Of a stretch of 64,000 bases of DNA, positions 43,401 through 56,137 are shown piece after piece. The notes beneath the pieces are model-generated. The model ran no database searches. It saw nothing but the letters and a program-made list of their open reading frames with translations, and was not told the origin of the DNA. Each line of letters opens with the position of its first letter. The first letter of the stretch is position 1. The translations under genes and the position numbers were made by a program. Source of the DNA: Alentia gelatinosa (Eukaryota > Annelida > Polychaeta > Phyllodocida > Polynoidae); assembly GCA_950022655.1 (NCBI GenBank), contig OX465583.1, positions 31,895,360 to 31,959,359 of the forward strand. The letters are read 5' to 3'.

Positions 43401-44519
43401 CTAACGCGGTAGTGGGCCCACTGGTATTCTTTCTTTCTATTCTCTAATGCACCCTGTCTCCGCCAACTTATTATGAAGTGTGGAAGTTGCATGCCGGATT
43501 GACATAGTTGAGGCTAGCCTCTAGGAGGAGATCCAAATGTGTGTCGTGTCATCAACCTTCTGATTGACTACCTGCAACCCTTTCTCCACCGTGCCGACCC
43601 TCTCTCACACCAAGCTAGTGTCGCTGACCTTTGCCGCATCCGACTGAGTATATTCGGCTGATCTGTCTGAGCTATATTGAATGAAATTTCATCGTCGATT
43701 CTAGGTATTCTTTCATGAGAGGTAGGGAGGTTGACAGGCGAGGTCGTAAGCATTTTCGCTGTCTCTGAATTCCAATGGCCCGTTGAATAATCTAGGATAG
43801 TAAATGAAGATAACTTTATGTATGTCAAGGAAACCCAGGGAGAATGTGGGTCAACTTGATTCAAATCTTATGGATGGCCTTATGAATGGCTAAGACTGTC
43901 TTAGAGAGCAAACCTGAAATATATCCTCAAACGATAACCCTTGTACGAGGTACAGAAAAGTGTCTTCATGTACGATTCTAGATTATTGAACGGGCAGGAG
44001 ATTTGCGGATATAATCAAAAGAATACGATGAGTGTAGTGTAGTGATCGGTAATGGGATGAGCGGGAAGGGAGGTGCTGACTATTGTGTAGGGTTGGTGAG
44101 GTGGTGCTTGTGCATGAAAAAAAAAAAAAAAAAAATGTGAGTTGAGTTAGTTAACCGCTGGATGAGCATAGTGAGTCAATCCAAGACCACAAGGGCCTGA
44201 TGCTAAACCTATTTTCCCTGGTCAGGTCATCGTTTGGCGTCACATATGTTTGGTCTGACCTTAAACAATTAAACGCAAACCTAGATCCCGCGGTAGTCGC
44301 TGCTCCCCCTCCATCCAAGATGAAGGAGCAATTAGAAAATGGCGATATTTATCTAAACTTTGAACTTTAAAGCACTTTACATGTGCAGGTGAATGGGCAG
44401 TGGGCCAGGGTCTAAACCATGACGTGAGTAACTATGGTGAGCATTGCCCAGCAGCAGTTCGCACACGCAGACATTTCCTGCCAAAGACAGACACACCAAA
44501 CCAAAGCATTCAGCCTGAC
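43401..44519. other. Non-coding with a poly-A run
   Basis: No gene recognised. A run of 19 A at 44117-44135 could be the tail of a retroposed sequence, but no body is recognised upstream. Confidence 0.5.
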
Positions 44520-44700
44520 CTCCGGAGCCTTAAGTAGCCTCATTTAGGCCTCACTTCCTGCGGGTGTTCGGCACGCTCTCCCTACCGGCTCCCAATAATA
44601 CCAAACAAGGCACAAATTGCACATGCGCACACCACGTGGCAGGAAGTCATGTGCCGGAATGCGCAGGCGTCTCGAGAAGCTTAGGATTAAATCTAACTGG
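44520..44700. promoter_or_regulatory. GC-rich patch with NRF1 half-sites
   Basis: CACATGCGCACACC (44631), CACGTG (44645) and GAATGCGCAGGCG (44658) lie in a modestly CpG-rich section. It could be a weak promoter or chance. No exon is seen. Confidence 0.25.
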
Positions 44701-44825
44701 AAGAAGAGATGAATGGTGTGGCATATGGAGGGGTAGCCAATAGGCTGGATTTTGGTGATAAGGCTCAGGGGGTTCCGATATCAAGAACTTCCCACCACCC
44801 TCCACCTAGCAATTTACACTAAATT

Positions 44826-44895
44826 CCGGGATGGCCGGAATGGTAGTGTAGTTGATTGTGCACTTTACTGATGGGATGTCTCTTGGGCAAAAGAG
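44826..44895 (+). mobile_element. tRNA-derived SINE-like head
   Basis: GGCCGGAATGGTAGTGTAGT followed by TGATTGTGCAC and ACTGATGGGATG follows the layout of tRNA-like SINE heads (GGCCGGGATGGCTCAGTTGG...). The A-box-like part is visible and the expected B box (GGTTCGANTC) is degraded (CTTGGGC). No SINE body or tail is defined. Confidence 0.35.
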
Positions 44896-44899
44896 TGAA

Positions 44900-46322
44900 T
44901 ACCTATATCTGAAAAAAGAATCAAACTGTCATCGTATCCTAAATCGGGGGGTACGATTGCATTCCCATAATATAAACTGCTTTTCTGGAGGTACTGTTAT
45001 GTAGATCTATTGGCATACCATCATTTCGAAAGGTGCCAGCATTTGTGCCATTAATACATATCACATGGAACTGCCTTGATATCAATAGTTTGATGTACAA
45101 TTTCGAGCTAAAGCAAAGGTCTATGCTGTATGTTGAAGATGCTGCTTCCCCTACGGTATCAGGACACTGCTGTGCTGAGGTCTAAGCGAATTTGAAATAG
45201 GTTGAACAAACCAATAACAGATGGCATAAGAACACATAACGCGCACAATCCGACTATCCATTGTTTTAATACGAGTTAATATACTCAATTTCATTACCTA
45301 TATATATGGTTCTCGTCTGTTTTTATTTATGGATGGATACATTTGTCCCTATTTAGTGGCAATTCTGGTCCGGAGAGATTATGTTGAATTCACCTACACT
45401 TCAAATATATCAATTCTTCTATTATGTCAATGGTAGACAAGAAAAATTCTTACATTGCTGACAAAGTGACGAATAAGTAGGTAAACTCTCTAATACACTG
45501 ACCTCGAAACTGGATAGACAAGAATAGAACGATGATGATGGATGATTAAGGTGAAGCACAAGCGAGAAAAGACCAACACCTTGCAGTTCAATCACATACG
45601 AATACCTTTCTGTAAATCACACCTGTGTAGTACAGAATAGGCAAGACCGCTTCGCTAAGGTTTAAAAACAAAAAGAAATCACAACTTTAATTCACATTCT
45701 TTTGGCAGCAGCGTTTATTTCCATGACAGACTCATACAATTCCGATGTATAGTACATGATTCATAATTCCTTAATTGATATGATCATATAATATCTTTTC
45801 AAAGATACAAGCATTTAGTCATACAATACTGTATATTTGTTCATACCTATTCAGATTCATTGTGGACACCTTGATTAGATTGTTAAAAATAAACTTGATA
45901 TTCATAGGTGAATCTACTCAGATAAAAATGAAGTTTTGTTAGAGAAAGATATCATTATTATAACTTATCATAAAGAAACTGGAGAGAAAGAGATAGAAGT
46001 ATCGTTGGGACTAGAAATAAAGGAAGAATAAATCTTATGGTCAAGATGCCGAGTCCAGAAAAATAAATACATTCGACCCTTTATCTAGAAAATAAATACT
46101 GGAGTAAGTTGCCCTCTGATGTTCAACAAATTGGAAAAAAATTACAACTTGAAAATGACAATCAAGGGAATAGGTCATACCCTGACATCATACGTTGAAG
46201 AAACTAGACACTTTATCTTTGAATAAAAGGTGTTTTCGTAAACTGCTTATCTATATGTAAATTTAATTTGTCCGCCTCTTTCTCATGGCATCCGATAATA
46301 CATTCAACACTAAACCTTTGTC
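44900..46322. other. Non-coding, no recognisable element
   Basis: AT-rich with few open frames and no gene or repeat seen. Confidence 0.55.
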
Positions 46323-46325
46323 TTA

Positions 46326-46927
46326 AAGCCAATACACACTGTACGATTTTGGAACATGAATGTTCCTTTCTCGGCGACAAAAGAACAATCGTAAGCTCAG
46401 GCGAGGCCTAGAAAATGTGTCGGCCAATGTGACACCCCCCTACAGTAATTTGCCTAAGATTTGGAAATCCCCCCCATGGCGATGTACCTTTGTCGCCGAC
46501 AAATTGCAGTCCAATGTTCCGAAATCGGGAACGATAAATTAAGGAACGTGTTCCTTCCCGTTGTCGCCGACAACGGAGTTTAAGAAATACCCCCCGTGGT
46601 TCCTACCAATTATGGCCCTTAATTAGTCGCTGGGTGAGCAGAAATGCCCATGCCACACACAGACTAAGGCCAGCTCACCGATTTAACTCCCTTATACTGA
46701 GATTTATTACTTGTTCCTTTATCAGTGGCCCTAAATTGCTCACGATTTACACAGTCTGTCGTCCAGTGTGGACAGAATTTGCTTACGATTAACTCATGCT
46801 AATGGCTGCCATAAACGTTGTGGGAATAGTCGACGCGATGTACATATTCGCCTGAGACAAGTTAAATAACCCTGACGATTCAGGGAGTTAATCGTTAGAA
46901 ACGAAATCGTTCAGTGGGTATTGGCTT
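46326..46927. mobile_element. TTA-flanked MITE (AAGCCAATAC ends)
   Basis: Left end AAGCCAATACACACTGTACG and the complement of the right end AAGCCAATACCCACTGAACG agree at 18 of 20 positions and continue as ATTTTG versus ATTTCG. TTA at 46323-46325 and 46928-46930 is the target duplication, the PIF/Harbinger signature. The interior is unusual: two perfect TTGTCGCCGACAA palindromes (46490 and 46561), a half copy near 46372, and GGAAC/GTTCC palindromes at 46351-46366, 46516-46532 and 46543-46554. No coding capacity is recognised. Confidence 0.88.
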
Positions 46928-46930
46928 TTA

Positions 46931-47460
46931 AAGGAACTTGAAAATATTTATAAGCTTCGTTTTCATGATTCAAAGAACTTCAGCTTATCATAAGTGGTAA
47001 CAGGGGGAAGACAAAATCTATCTAAAACATTCGCAATTCATTTTGAAATATCCCAAGTAATGATACACGATTGCGCTTTGTCTGAGTCGTACTTTACTTC
47101 CCGCTCTTCTCTTTTATCACTGACACTGCAACATTGAAAGTATCCAGACTAAAATATACTTTCTCCTTGTTGGGAATCCATACAAAATCCGCAAGGCACA
47201 TCCGCGAGGGACGACTTCTCAAATAAAATTCCCTTTGTCTGTTTCAGCGTTTGTCCTCAATCGAGATAAAACCAAATAACACATTAAAACCCGGGAAGGG
47301 TGAGCTTTTAAGGCTGACAAGTTTATCTTGTAATCTGCTTGATGGCATACAGAAAGGATGCCCGGAAAGATTCGATGACCTTCCCAGCTAACTTAATATA
47401 TGGCGGTTTTTCAAGCTCGGACCCATTTTGAGTCAAGTCTTAATCAAGGCTGAGTCATTT
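46931..47460. other. Non-coding, no recognisable element
   Basis: AT-rich with no gene seen. Confidence 0.5.
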
Positions 47461-47469
47461 GGGAGCTGC

Positions 47470-47765
47470 TCTGAGCACCCCCTGGCGGCGTTTCCCGGCA
47501 ACTCTGACGCCGGACTCCCTCTGGTGGAGACTCGTGTAACAACACAGTGTCTCGTCTTTGAAACCAACCGCGCTCTGATTAATTGGAAATAAAACAATAC
47601 CTCCCAGGACACAGGAAGGGGAGTGTAACAAGGTTACTCACACACTGACGTGGTTACGTGAGACTGATTCGATACCAAAAAACGAAATAAACGGAAGAAA
47701 AATAGAGGCCTCTACCCGCCCCTTCATGGTTAACAGACGCGGGGCCCGTCAGGTGGCGCGTCGAT
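47470..47765. promoter_or_regulatory. CTCF-like motif group
   Basis: AGCACCCCCTGGCGG (47474-47488), ACTCCCTCTGGTGGAG (47514-47529) and CCCGTCAGGTGGCGCG (47745-47760) each resemble the CTCF core in one of the two orientations. The first two lie 40 bp apart. Binding is untested. An insulator or boundary role would be inference. Confidence 0.35.
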
Positions 47766-50700
47766 CGGCGTGATGGACACTGTTTCCCCGGGTTTCCCGT
47801 ACGGTTTCTCGTTGTTACCAGGCAGATAACCAAGTTCGGGTCCCTAAGGATGGTTTTTGCCCGTGCCGTAATACGTAATAATGACTCGGATGATACCACG
47901 ACGTCGAAGTCACTAATTGTAGACGAGGGAACAGGATACCTTTAGTCATTATGGCAGCGATGTGACGAGGTGCCAGGTTAATTATCTACCATGTGTATGG
48001 GCTACCATATTGCTTCAGTACGCTTGAAATGAACAACATTCCTGAATTTCTTTCGATGTCATCCGCAAATGTGTGCGGACTAGCAAGTACAGGGTGACTT
48101 TATGCTTTAACAAAATAAAATTACATTACTGCATTTCTTCCGATGCCATCCCTAAGCATTGTAAGGTAAAACCTTTTTTAACTTTACTATTGAGTTTCTA
48201 TCTTTCCCGTGGTGGGTTAAGAAAACATGTTCAGACTCTTATATTGTAGCTGGTAGATCGAGATAATGGTGATATTAGAGAAGCACATAATTATCACGTC
48301 TTTATTTCAGGCTTACCTATATATATATCTACAAAATAAATTAATAAACAAATGTTCCAAGGGGGGCAGCGGAAATGAAAATTTGGGGTCTTGGCCCAAG
48401 GACTTTCTGAGTTATGTATACATTCAAAAGACAAAACTGGAATATTGGTGTGATCACTTAGTTCTTCTGTTATCATATACATTCAAATACTGTTAAACAC
48501 TCAGAGTCTACAATAATTTGACGCCAAAGAGACTTTTCACTCCACTCAAGGGTAGACTTGCCTGAAGCGGTTAACTCTAGTTCGAGCTAGTACCCAACCT
48601 TCAGCGGGCAATGCATAGGTTTTTAATATATATTTGGGAACCAGCTAAACATGCCTGAATTCCCTCTCCAGTCGCAGTCTCTGTTGAACTCTCCTACATT
48701 TGGCAAGCTGGCATAAACCAAACATTGGCTCGGAGTGTGTACAAGCCTCATTCACCATGGTAATAGATCCTTGTTGTTTGTGCGTTAATATCGACTAGGC
48801 TTTGCTGCTTCACCTCTGATCATTATTGATTGTTTCATTGATTTCAGGCGTCTGGTCAATATTCTACTTTCACATACGACAAGAGCAAAATGTTCTACAG
48901 CATTGCCACGTTTCCTCATACGAAAAATTCGGCAATGAACGTATGAAGCGTCGAAACAACGAGTTGCCATTGCCGATGACATCACAGGCTCTACTCTTAG
49001 TCTATGTCTTATGCTCCTGCATTCGGCATGCCTGTGTGACCAAAGCATCAGTTTCAATAAGCCACCTTGTCTTATGTTATGGCGACTTCCAGTCTCTTTG
49101 TGTGGCTACCGCTGTAGATCTCGGCGAGTCTTCTTCTTGTCATATAATATACCCCTAGGAGAATTGTGTATTCAGACTGAATTTGTGCATATGATAATTT
49201 CGTATACATATTTTGCGAGTTCAAGAAGAGTAGTTGACTGAATACATTCACCTTCTCTGGCGGTCTTTCATATATTTGTCCACGTATAAGTCTAGATCAA
49301 GGACAGGATAGCACACATCAGACACACATGATTCATACGTTTTCCATTCCATGAAGCCCTCTACACTGTTTTCTGAATCTTTCAGTTGCTGTATACTTTG
49401 GTAGATCTTATGATCCATTTATTCCATCTCGGATCTCCTGATTCACATTGGTAATAGTTATAGTATATTCAATATTTCGTCCTTTATATTTACTTTATAT
49501 GTATGAACTTTCAGTTAGTCTTTTAGTTTACACGCTGAAATACTATTCTATGATATTTGACGTCAGCACAGGATATGAATCGGTCACTATTCATGAATTC
49601 CCGAATCAGTTTGCGGATTCCTATTAGGCATCCACTGTGTCAAAGAACCCGTTACAGATGAGGTCCTTTTATATGGGTATGGACTCCGTCCCTACTCTGG
49701 GCACCAGATGTATTCTGACCAATCAGAGGCCCCAGAGATATGCACGCTGAATCAGTGTCAGTGCGGAGCGAAGTTTCATTCACCTGGTAACCAGTGACCC
49801 ATAGACTACATGGCTGGTTGTTGGCCGGGATTAGCATTGGTAGGAAATACATAAACACTGATAACGTTTAGGAGTAGTTGATTATAACAGTCCGAGCCAA
49901 CACAATAAAGAAATCACGGCAGCTGAAAAGGGCAGGCTACTCCAAAACCGGCATGCTTGAACAGTGGTAATTATGCTAGGCAGTGGTAATTAATCACTAT
50001 TTATAACGTATCTACAAAGCTGCTCAACTTCATGGTCACTTGATATAAAGCCCCCCTAGTGCTGTACTTCGGAACCAACTTGCTGGGTTTGGCGAATAGC
50101 GCGGCAGTACCGTGGCAATGGCATATGAAATGCGCTTGCAAGATAAGAGCATAATAATGGGTTAAGGTCTACAGTCAAATACACAATATGCGTCCTCTAT
50201 GAATAAGCCTTCCTCAAAGTGCTCCCCAGACAACTGTGATATATATCATACATTAATAGTCCTCTATATCTGTGCTAGGAGTCATAACATCCTTCAGATG
50301 AAATATGGTTGTAGGTTAGAGTGAACAGGGAACCCCCATGAAAGCTTCCTCAATACAATCTTTTCCAAACCCACTCAAAGATGGAGCCGCTAGAGTTCCA
50401 AGGCAATACGTATCGGCCAATCCCTTTGGTCAAGAGGAGACAACAGGACCGACCGCGCGTTTCTATGGCGTCCCCGGGGAGTGAAAGATTGGCGCGTCTT
50501 TTACCACAATAAACAAACAAATCCCAGATTGCCATCTGTCTTCATTAAATGGGGAAGAACTGGTGAAGAAGGCACTGAAACCTAGTGGCCAACGACCCTC
50601 GTGTTCCACTTTCCAAGCCGAGGTGTGGGAAGGTCTCCAATCCATTCGTGTTGATTCCTACCGCGCAATCCCACGTTAAAGGCATATGATACAATTTACC

Positions 50701-51199
50701 ATGGCGCCACCTGGGTAATTATAGATTTGACATCTATTTTCAAATTGTTCGTTGAGACTTATTTTGATGAGAGATGAATAAAATGCCCTTTTACATTTGC
50801 TGGAGTGTATGAATGTTGTAAAAATATAATGATAAATAGGTCGACCATTAGTTTTTAGTGCTTTATTGTGTTAGTGCTACAAATATAATGCATTCTGTGA
50901 GAGAGTGAAGAAAATGACAAGGATTTTACTACTTGAAATCCAACCTTTAGATTTTCTATGTCAGATCAAAAGCTAACAGGACGACCCTACTTTTAAGTAA
51001 TACGCGTGATATAAATCAGTCCGAGGCTATCATATTCAATTTCTAGAAATATGACATTGAGTTTAACATTTTAAGGTGAATGAAAGCAGTACCCCTTACA
51101 CAACATTGATATAATTTCTACGAATCTAGTATTTTCTCGGATTATTCATTTTTGGGCACCCATATCCATTGAAAGTAACACAACATAACTCTCCAATCC
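47766..51199. other. Non-coding, no gene recognised
   Basis: AT-rich on average. Small items: CAGTGGTAATTA duplicated at 49960-49995, and a TGGCGCCACCTGGG CTCF-like core at 50702. A 110-codon plus frame at 48826 and its minus-strand shadow have no recognisable domain. Confidence 0.5.
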
Positions 51200-51470
51200 C
51201 TCCCACCTCCTCATCCGGTTAAATAGCTATACCACCGTCTACACGTCCAACGTTAGCCACGCGAGTGACTCATAGGCGCTGCATGGATCCATCTCCTTCA
51301 ATCCCAACGCAGATTTAGTACGGTGTAGAAAGGCAGACGTGAGGCGGACAGCGGGTTGTCAGGGGATGGGCCGGCGGAACGCGGGGGCGGTCAGCGGTTC
51401 ACCGGGTCAAGCTGTTGAGCCTGTTACTGGTGTTAGAGATGAGTCTATGCTGCTCCTCGGGGAACAGAGA
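51200..51470. promoter_or_regulatory. CpG-rich patch
   Basis: CpGs concentrate at 51240-51420 (for example GGCGGAACGCGGGGGCGG). The stretch has no long frame and no core promoter element. The promoter call is only compositional. Confidence 0.25.
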
Positions 51471-52200
51471 GTGTTTCTCTTATAGAACCTGCCCAGATTA
51501 CGAACAGCGCGGCACTCGGAAAGACATTGAAATAATCAGATTTCACCTTTGAATAGAAATGCATGTATATTAACATTGATTTATCCCCTTTCCTGATTCT
51601 AAAATGCGCCAAGACATATGTGTTACTTTCATATTAAGACAACAAAAATGTTTTAACACATCTGTTACTATAATTTCTTTAGATTAGATATAGCATTAGT
51701 CTATCCCTGAGCGATAGGTCTATCGGCAAGCTTCACCAACAATGGGACTGTTACTAGAAATGCTTATTTCTTAAGAGAATCACATATGCCCACAATACCA
51801 TCTCTATAGACTACTTACACACTAAATTGTTGGTTTTAGTGCCGGCCTAACGTCTAGAAATGTGAGACTTCCAGATGCATTATGATGCATAATGTCAAAA
51901 ATCATAGGCGATCAGAAACATCTTTATCTAAGGCCCTAAACCCACAGAGCTCCCGGCGCATTATGACAAGCGTTCAATACACCAACACAGCGACCATGCA
52001 GTAATTCAGTTTCATATATTCCGACATTCTATGAAACTGAGTTTCTTAATATTCTGACAAGGCCATGATGAGGGGATTTTGGTACATAGCCATATCGTAG
52101 CCATATCGGATTCCAGGTCGCAAGCAATGGGTGGCCAGCGGTACACTAACGAGTGGACTAGGAACATCGGAGTGCATCACTGTCAAATTTAAGGTACATG
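51471..52200. other. Non-coding with small hairpins
   Basis: CAGTTTCATA (52007-52016) pairs with TATGAAACTG (52030-52039), and CATTATG-A-TGCATAATG lies near 51880. Otherwise nothing is recognised. Confidence 0.5.
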
Positions 52201-52202
52201 GT

Positions 52203-52320
52203 AGGCCCTACAGTAGACGATTTGGAGCTCAGTTGACGCTGGGCCTAAGGATGACATTGGTATACTCAGAGGCTCCAAAGAGCTTAGCTTCAGCTGTTAG
52301 AAGAATGGTCAAATTACAAT
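52203..52320 (+). repeat. Dispersed repeat, copy shared with 13.8 kb
   Basis: AGGCCCTACAGTAG, GGAGCTCAGTTGACGCTGGG and GTTAGAAGAATGGTCAAATT correspond to 13788-13880, with about 28 extra bases between the last two blocks. The translation GAQLTLGL...AVRRMVK resembles GAQLTPGL...LVRRVVNK from the other copy, so the conserved piece may once have been protein-coding, probably part of the LINE whose tail follows. Confidence 0.45.
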
Positions 52321-52324
52321 ACCA

Positions 52325-52444
52325 AAAATTCAAAAATTCAAAACAAGCGTACGGTATCGAGGAGCGATGATTTGGAATAATTTGGACTCAGGAATTAGAA
52401 ATGACACTACTTATCGATCATTTGAAAATAACCTTAAAAACTGA
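52325..52444 (+). pseudogene. C-terminal remnant of a LINE ORF2
   Basis: The frame from 52352 reads RYRGAMIWNNLDSGIRNDTT, then YRSFENNLKN, and a stop at 52442. This is the characteristic last segment of CR1/L2/Jockey-type ORF2 proteins (xxRYRGPxxWNxLPxxIR...SFKxxLKxx-stop). A one-base shift upstream joins it to a Lys/Gln-rich stretch at 52310-52350. The rest of ORF2 is not preserved here. The 3' untranslated region after 52445 is AT-rich without a clear repeat tail. Confidence 0.7.
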
Positions 52445-54262
52445 AGAAATGTGAAATGATGACTGAGACTGAATAATCTTGTTTACAGGCTCTGTTGCAC
52501 TTTGTGATAAAAATATGTGATATCAAAATAGTTAATTCACAGTATATACAAAATTTTTCAGATGTTATATAATAATTAAGCAACATAATTTTATATAAGA
52601 AACCCAGTGAGTATAAACCTACAGCAACAACTGAAATTGTCTATCTTTGTACAAGGTGTGTTCACCCGAACAGAATTGAATTAATGAAAAATTGTATCTT
52701 ATCACTTGTTTGTACTTGTTCAATAGCTTTGCTATTAACAAAGTATACTATCTGTTAAAAATGAGAACCCAGGTATCACAGTGAGGGTAACTTATGCCGG
52801 CCTTGTAGCTGAAAGAAACAAAAAAAGAAATGTTGATAGTTTCTCAGGAGACAGGCAATCCAGAGAAAGATAAATAATGCAGAGGAGGTTCCAAGACAGG
52901 AATGTTTTAGAAAGCAGTTTATTAATATCTTTATCTAATGACAAAAGCAGGTCTCTCATTTCCAAAAGGACTAAACCAAGAAGTAGATACAGTTACAGTT
53001 AGGAACAAAATGTACCACGATTGCGTTTCACATTCTAAAAATGAGTTTGCCTGATATTTATTCATGGAATACATCGGTTATTACAGTGCACTATCTGCAG
53101 CAGAAACGGACAGCTGTCTGTGAAATTCAGTCATCAAAAGTAGAGGCTCAATTATGTCTAATCTTTCTGCTGAGACTACAGTGATCATACCAGCTGTTGC
53201 ATTCAACCAGACGATGAAAAATGAACTCTATCCATGTGCATAATGTGTGAAAGCAACAATCACAATACGCATATCGAGCTTGATCTAAGCTATACATATA
53301 ATTTTCTGTGTGCACTTTTTTGTCTAGGATTCTACATCAGCATGGGCATATACTGCAAAGCATTTAACAAAGTAAATATGTTGTTGATATTTTCATAAAC
53401 ATTTAGAAAATTGTCAATCGCGTCAGAATATGAAGATTTGTAAGCTATTTCTCATGTCAGACTGCAAAAACTGCAGAAATGGTAACATTGGTAGACACAC
53501 GGAAGCTTGGCTAGATAAATGAGAGGAAATTGTACCCCACCCATAAAAAGGCACATTTTTATCAAAATGAGGCATTGTACAGCACAGAAACATAAAGGGG
53601 AATGTAACTAGGGGGTGGGAAGCATCAGGAACAAATTAAACCAAGGGTCCACATGTAAGTGGTAAGCACAAGAAGGTCTCAGATTCCTGGTAGCCTCCTA
53701 GCGAACGCCCCGTTGAATCAAAGATTTTCTGATGTCTACTGAAGTTAGATTACCTTACAGACACAGATCCTACATCGTTAAAAAATTCATTCATAAATCC
53801 ATCCTGCTCCATAATAATTCTAAAGATTTTTGCAGAAGCACTCTATAACCATACGCTTAAATTCACACAAAATGATTGCCATACCATATACTTGACTCAC
53901 GACGCTGGGAAATAAGTCATCTGCAATAGAGAGCTATACAGCACTAACTAGGTTATCAGATAACATAACATCAAAGCATAATCTTTTCTTAAACGGAGTA
54001 GGATATCCAGCACGCGCTACATGATGTCTCATGAAATCCTGAAGTGGCGAGAGTATCATATTATATCTATTGCCGAACATTCCATAGTTACAATAGGCTG
54101 CTAGGTATGTAATAATCAAGTGACATTTATTCAGCCAATCAGAGACACTCTTATGACAATCCGTTGCATGGAACATAATCAACCATTACTTGTGACGGCC
54201 GGAAAATCAACATGTTTATAGTGGAAAATATGACAGATTTCCTTAATATTCCAGTATATGAT
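52445..54262. other. Non-coding, no gene recognised
   Basis: AT-rich. A minus-strand frame at 53934-54182 (82 codons) has protein-like composition but matches nothing I know. Confidence 0.5.
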
Positions 54263-54632
54263 GACTGGGCAACATAATGACTGGGCAACTTATTCCAGGT
54301 GCATTAATTCAGGAATTTCTCTGAGAGTCCCGAAATGTATGTCACCTGGCATAACGGTCTCGTGACAACATCCCGAAAACCTCACATCAAAGTTCTGGAA
54401 TGCTCCCAACCAGAATCAGTTTCCCTACTGAATACAGAACAACACAGGTTAATATGACAAGACAGCTTCAGGTTGTTCATCTTGATAACAGAAAGAAATT
54501 CCTGATGGCTGTGAGTATGTGACGAAACCACTAGGTGTGTTACGTACTTACAACCGTCAGAAATTTTCTTTTTACCGTAAATAAACAACTGTTTTACCAT
54601 AAATAAACAACAGTTTTACCATAAATAGCTGT
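54263..54632 (+). repeat. Two short tandem duplications
   Basis: ATGACTGGGCAACATA is duplicated as ATGACTGGGCAACTTA near 54261-54292. At 54570-54632 TTTTACCRTAAATAAACAAC occurs twice in full at 22-bp spacing plus a third partial unit. Both are near-perfect, so recent. Confidence 0.85.
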
Positions 54633-55600
54633 AAGAGGTCAAAGTAGAGTCATCATTACCCAAGCTGTGTGGGCATACACTCTGGGACAAAATTGTTTTT
54701 AAAGTGCCGAGAACTAAGAATACTACTGAACTACACTTACCATACTACAGCGGATTCCGAGCATGGGACACTTTACCTGCTTCAAGTCAACATTTGTCAA
54801 CTATATCAGACTTCAAGTCACAAATCGATCAGCTTCCATGAACTTGGACGTTTACCTGAATAGATCTTCTCAGCTCTCATCTCAAATACTTTCACTTATA
54901 TTGTTAGGCTATTATGGCCTGTTAAAAACTGGTTATGCTTGTTTGCCATATTCGTCAATAACTCTCCAGATTGTATCTGAAAACTCAGCGCTGTCTGAGA
55001 GATGCTTTATGCTTTATTAAAAAAAACACCCCAAAACAACGGTTTGTTGACACCAATTATCGGCCGTTGTTAAGTTATGCGGGTTGCTATTGTGCAGTAA
55101 ATATTGTGCAGTAGATATGGAGGTATTTAACATTGGGAATTAATATGATAGAGTTTAAATATCTTAACAATGTGATAACAAAGATGACTCCACAGCGGTG
55201 GACAAACAGACAGCCGAAGACATACAGTACACTGTAACTACTAAACATGTGTGCAGTACAAAATTTATACTGCAAGCCCCAGGATATGAAGTAGCTCGTA
55301 GAAGGATGTGCATATGTGTATAATAAAGAAAATTACTCAATGCACCGAACCAAAATCGTAGATAAGATCACTGACACAAATAGAATTGTAAAGCTATCTA
55401 TATCAAACCTCCAGGCATATCGCTGATAATTATTGATGTGGGCTCAAATGCAATTTTACGATCACCAATGGAATGGTGAGATATGACGCATGAGATGACA
55501 AGCATATTCCATTTGATTTAATTATGATAAAATCCCTCCACTACACAAACCTCGGGGTGTGGGATAGCCATCGTTAATAATATATAGGAACGATGTGATT
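54633..55600. other. Non-coding, no recognisable element
   Basis: AT-rich with no gene seen. Confidence 0.5.
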
Positions 55601-55766
55601 GGGCCATCCATAAAGAACCTGGTTGGTGGGGGTGTAGGGAGGTATAATATTTTGGAAATTTTGCGTACATTCTTTCTTTTATATATTGCGCACAAGATGA
55701 AGGGTGGTGATGTAGGGATACGATTTCTCAGAAATTTTGTGTTCGCACTTTGAATAAGGGATGGAA
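55601..55766. mobile_element. MITE (GGCCATCCATAAA family), copy 2
   Basis: GGGCCATCCATAAAGAACCT followed by GTGGGGGTGTAGGGAGG is the same design as 10572. The complement of CGCACTTTGAATAAGGGATGG ending near 55766 gives a degraded opposite terminus, CCATCC...ATTCAAAG. Within, GGAAATTTTGCGTAC and AGAAATTTTGTGTTC are a diverged direct repeat. Element length would be about 165 bp. The boundary at the right is uncertain. Confidence 0.5.
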
Positions 55767-56137
55767 AAATATTTGATACCGCTACTTTTAATCGGATATA
55801 TATCCATATCCGGAAATACAAGAAGGCGCACGAACAATGCGAAAACATGAAGAAAAATGTCAAGCCATTTGTCCTCTTAAACAGACACAACTGTGGGGAG
55901 TGGTTTTTTCCACCAATTACAGCTGTTTTGGGATTTTTGGGGCTCTTGACATTATCGACGTGGGGGTTAAAAATGGGGACACGAGTGATGGGTAATGATC
56001 GGGATGGCCGTTAATCACCCGCTCCAGGCCCCTGCGCAGGTCCGTCCGTGCGCAGGCGCTTCAGTATGTGTATATGTATCTGGACGGTTGTTCGTGCATT
56101 TGTTCGTCTTTGTTGGTTGAAATAGGAAATTTCCATG
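55767..56137. other. Non-coding with a GC-rich NRF1-like part
   Basis: CCCTGCGCAGG at 56030 and GTGCGCAGGCGC at 56050 resemble NRF1 sites. Nothing else is recognised. Confidence 0.4.
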
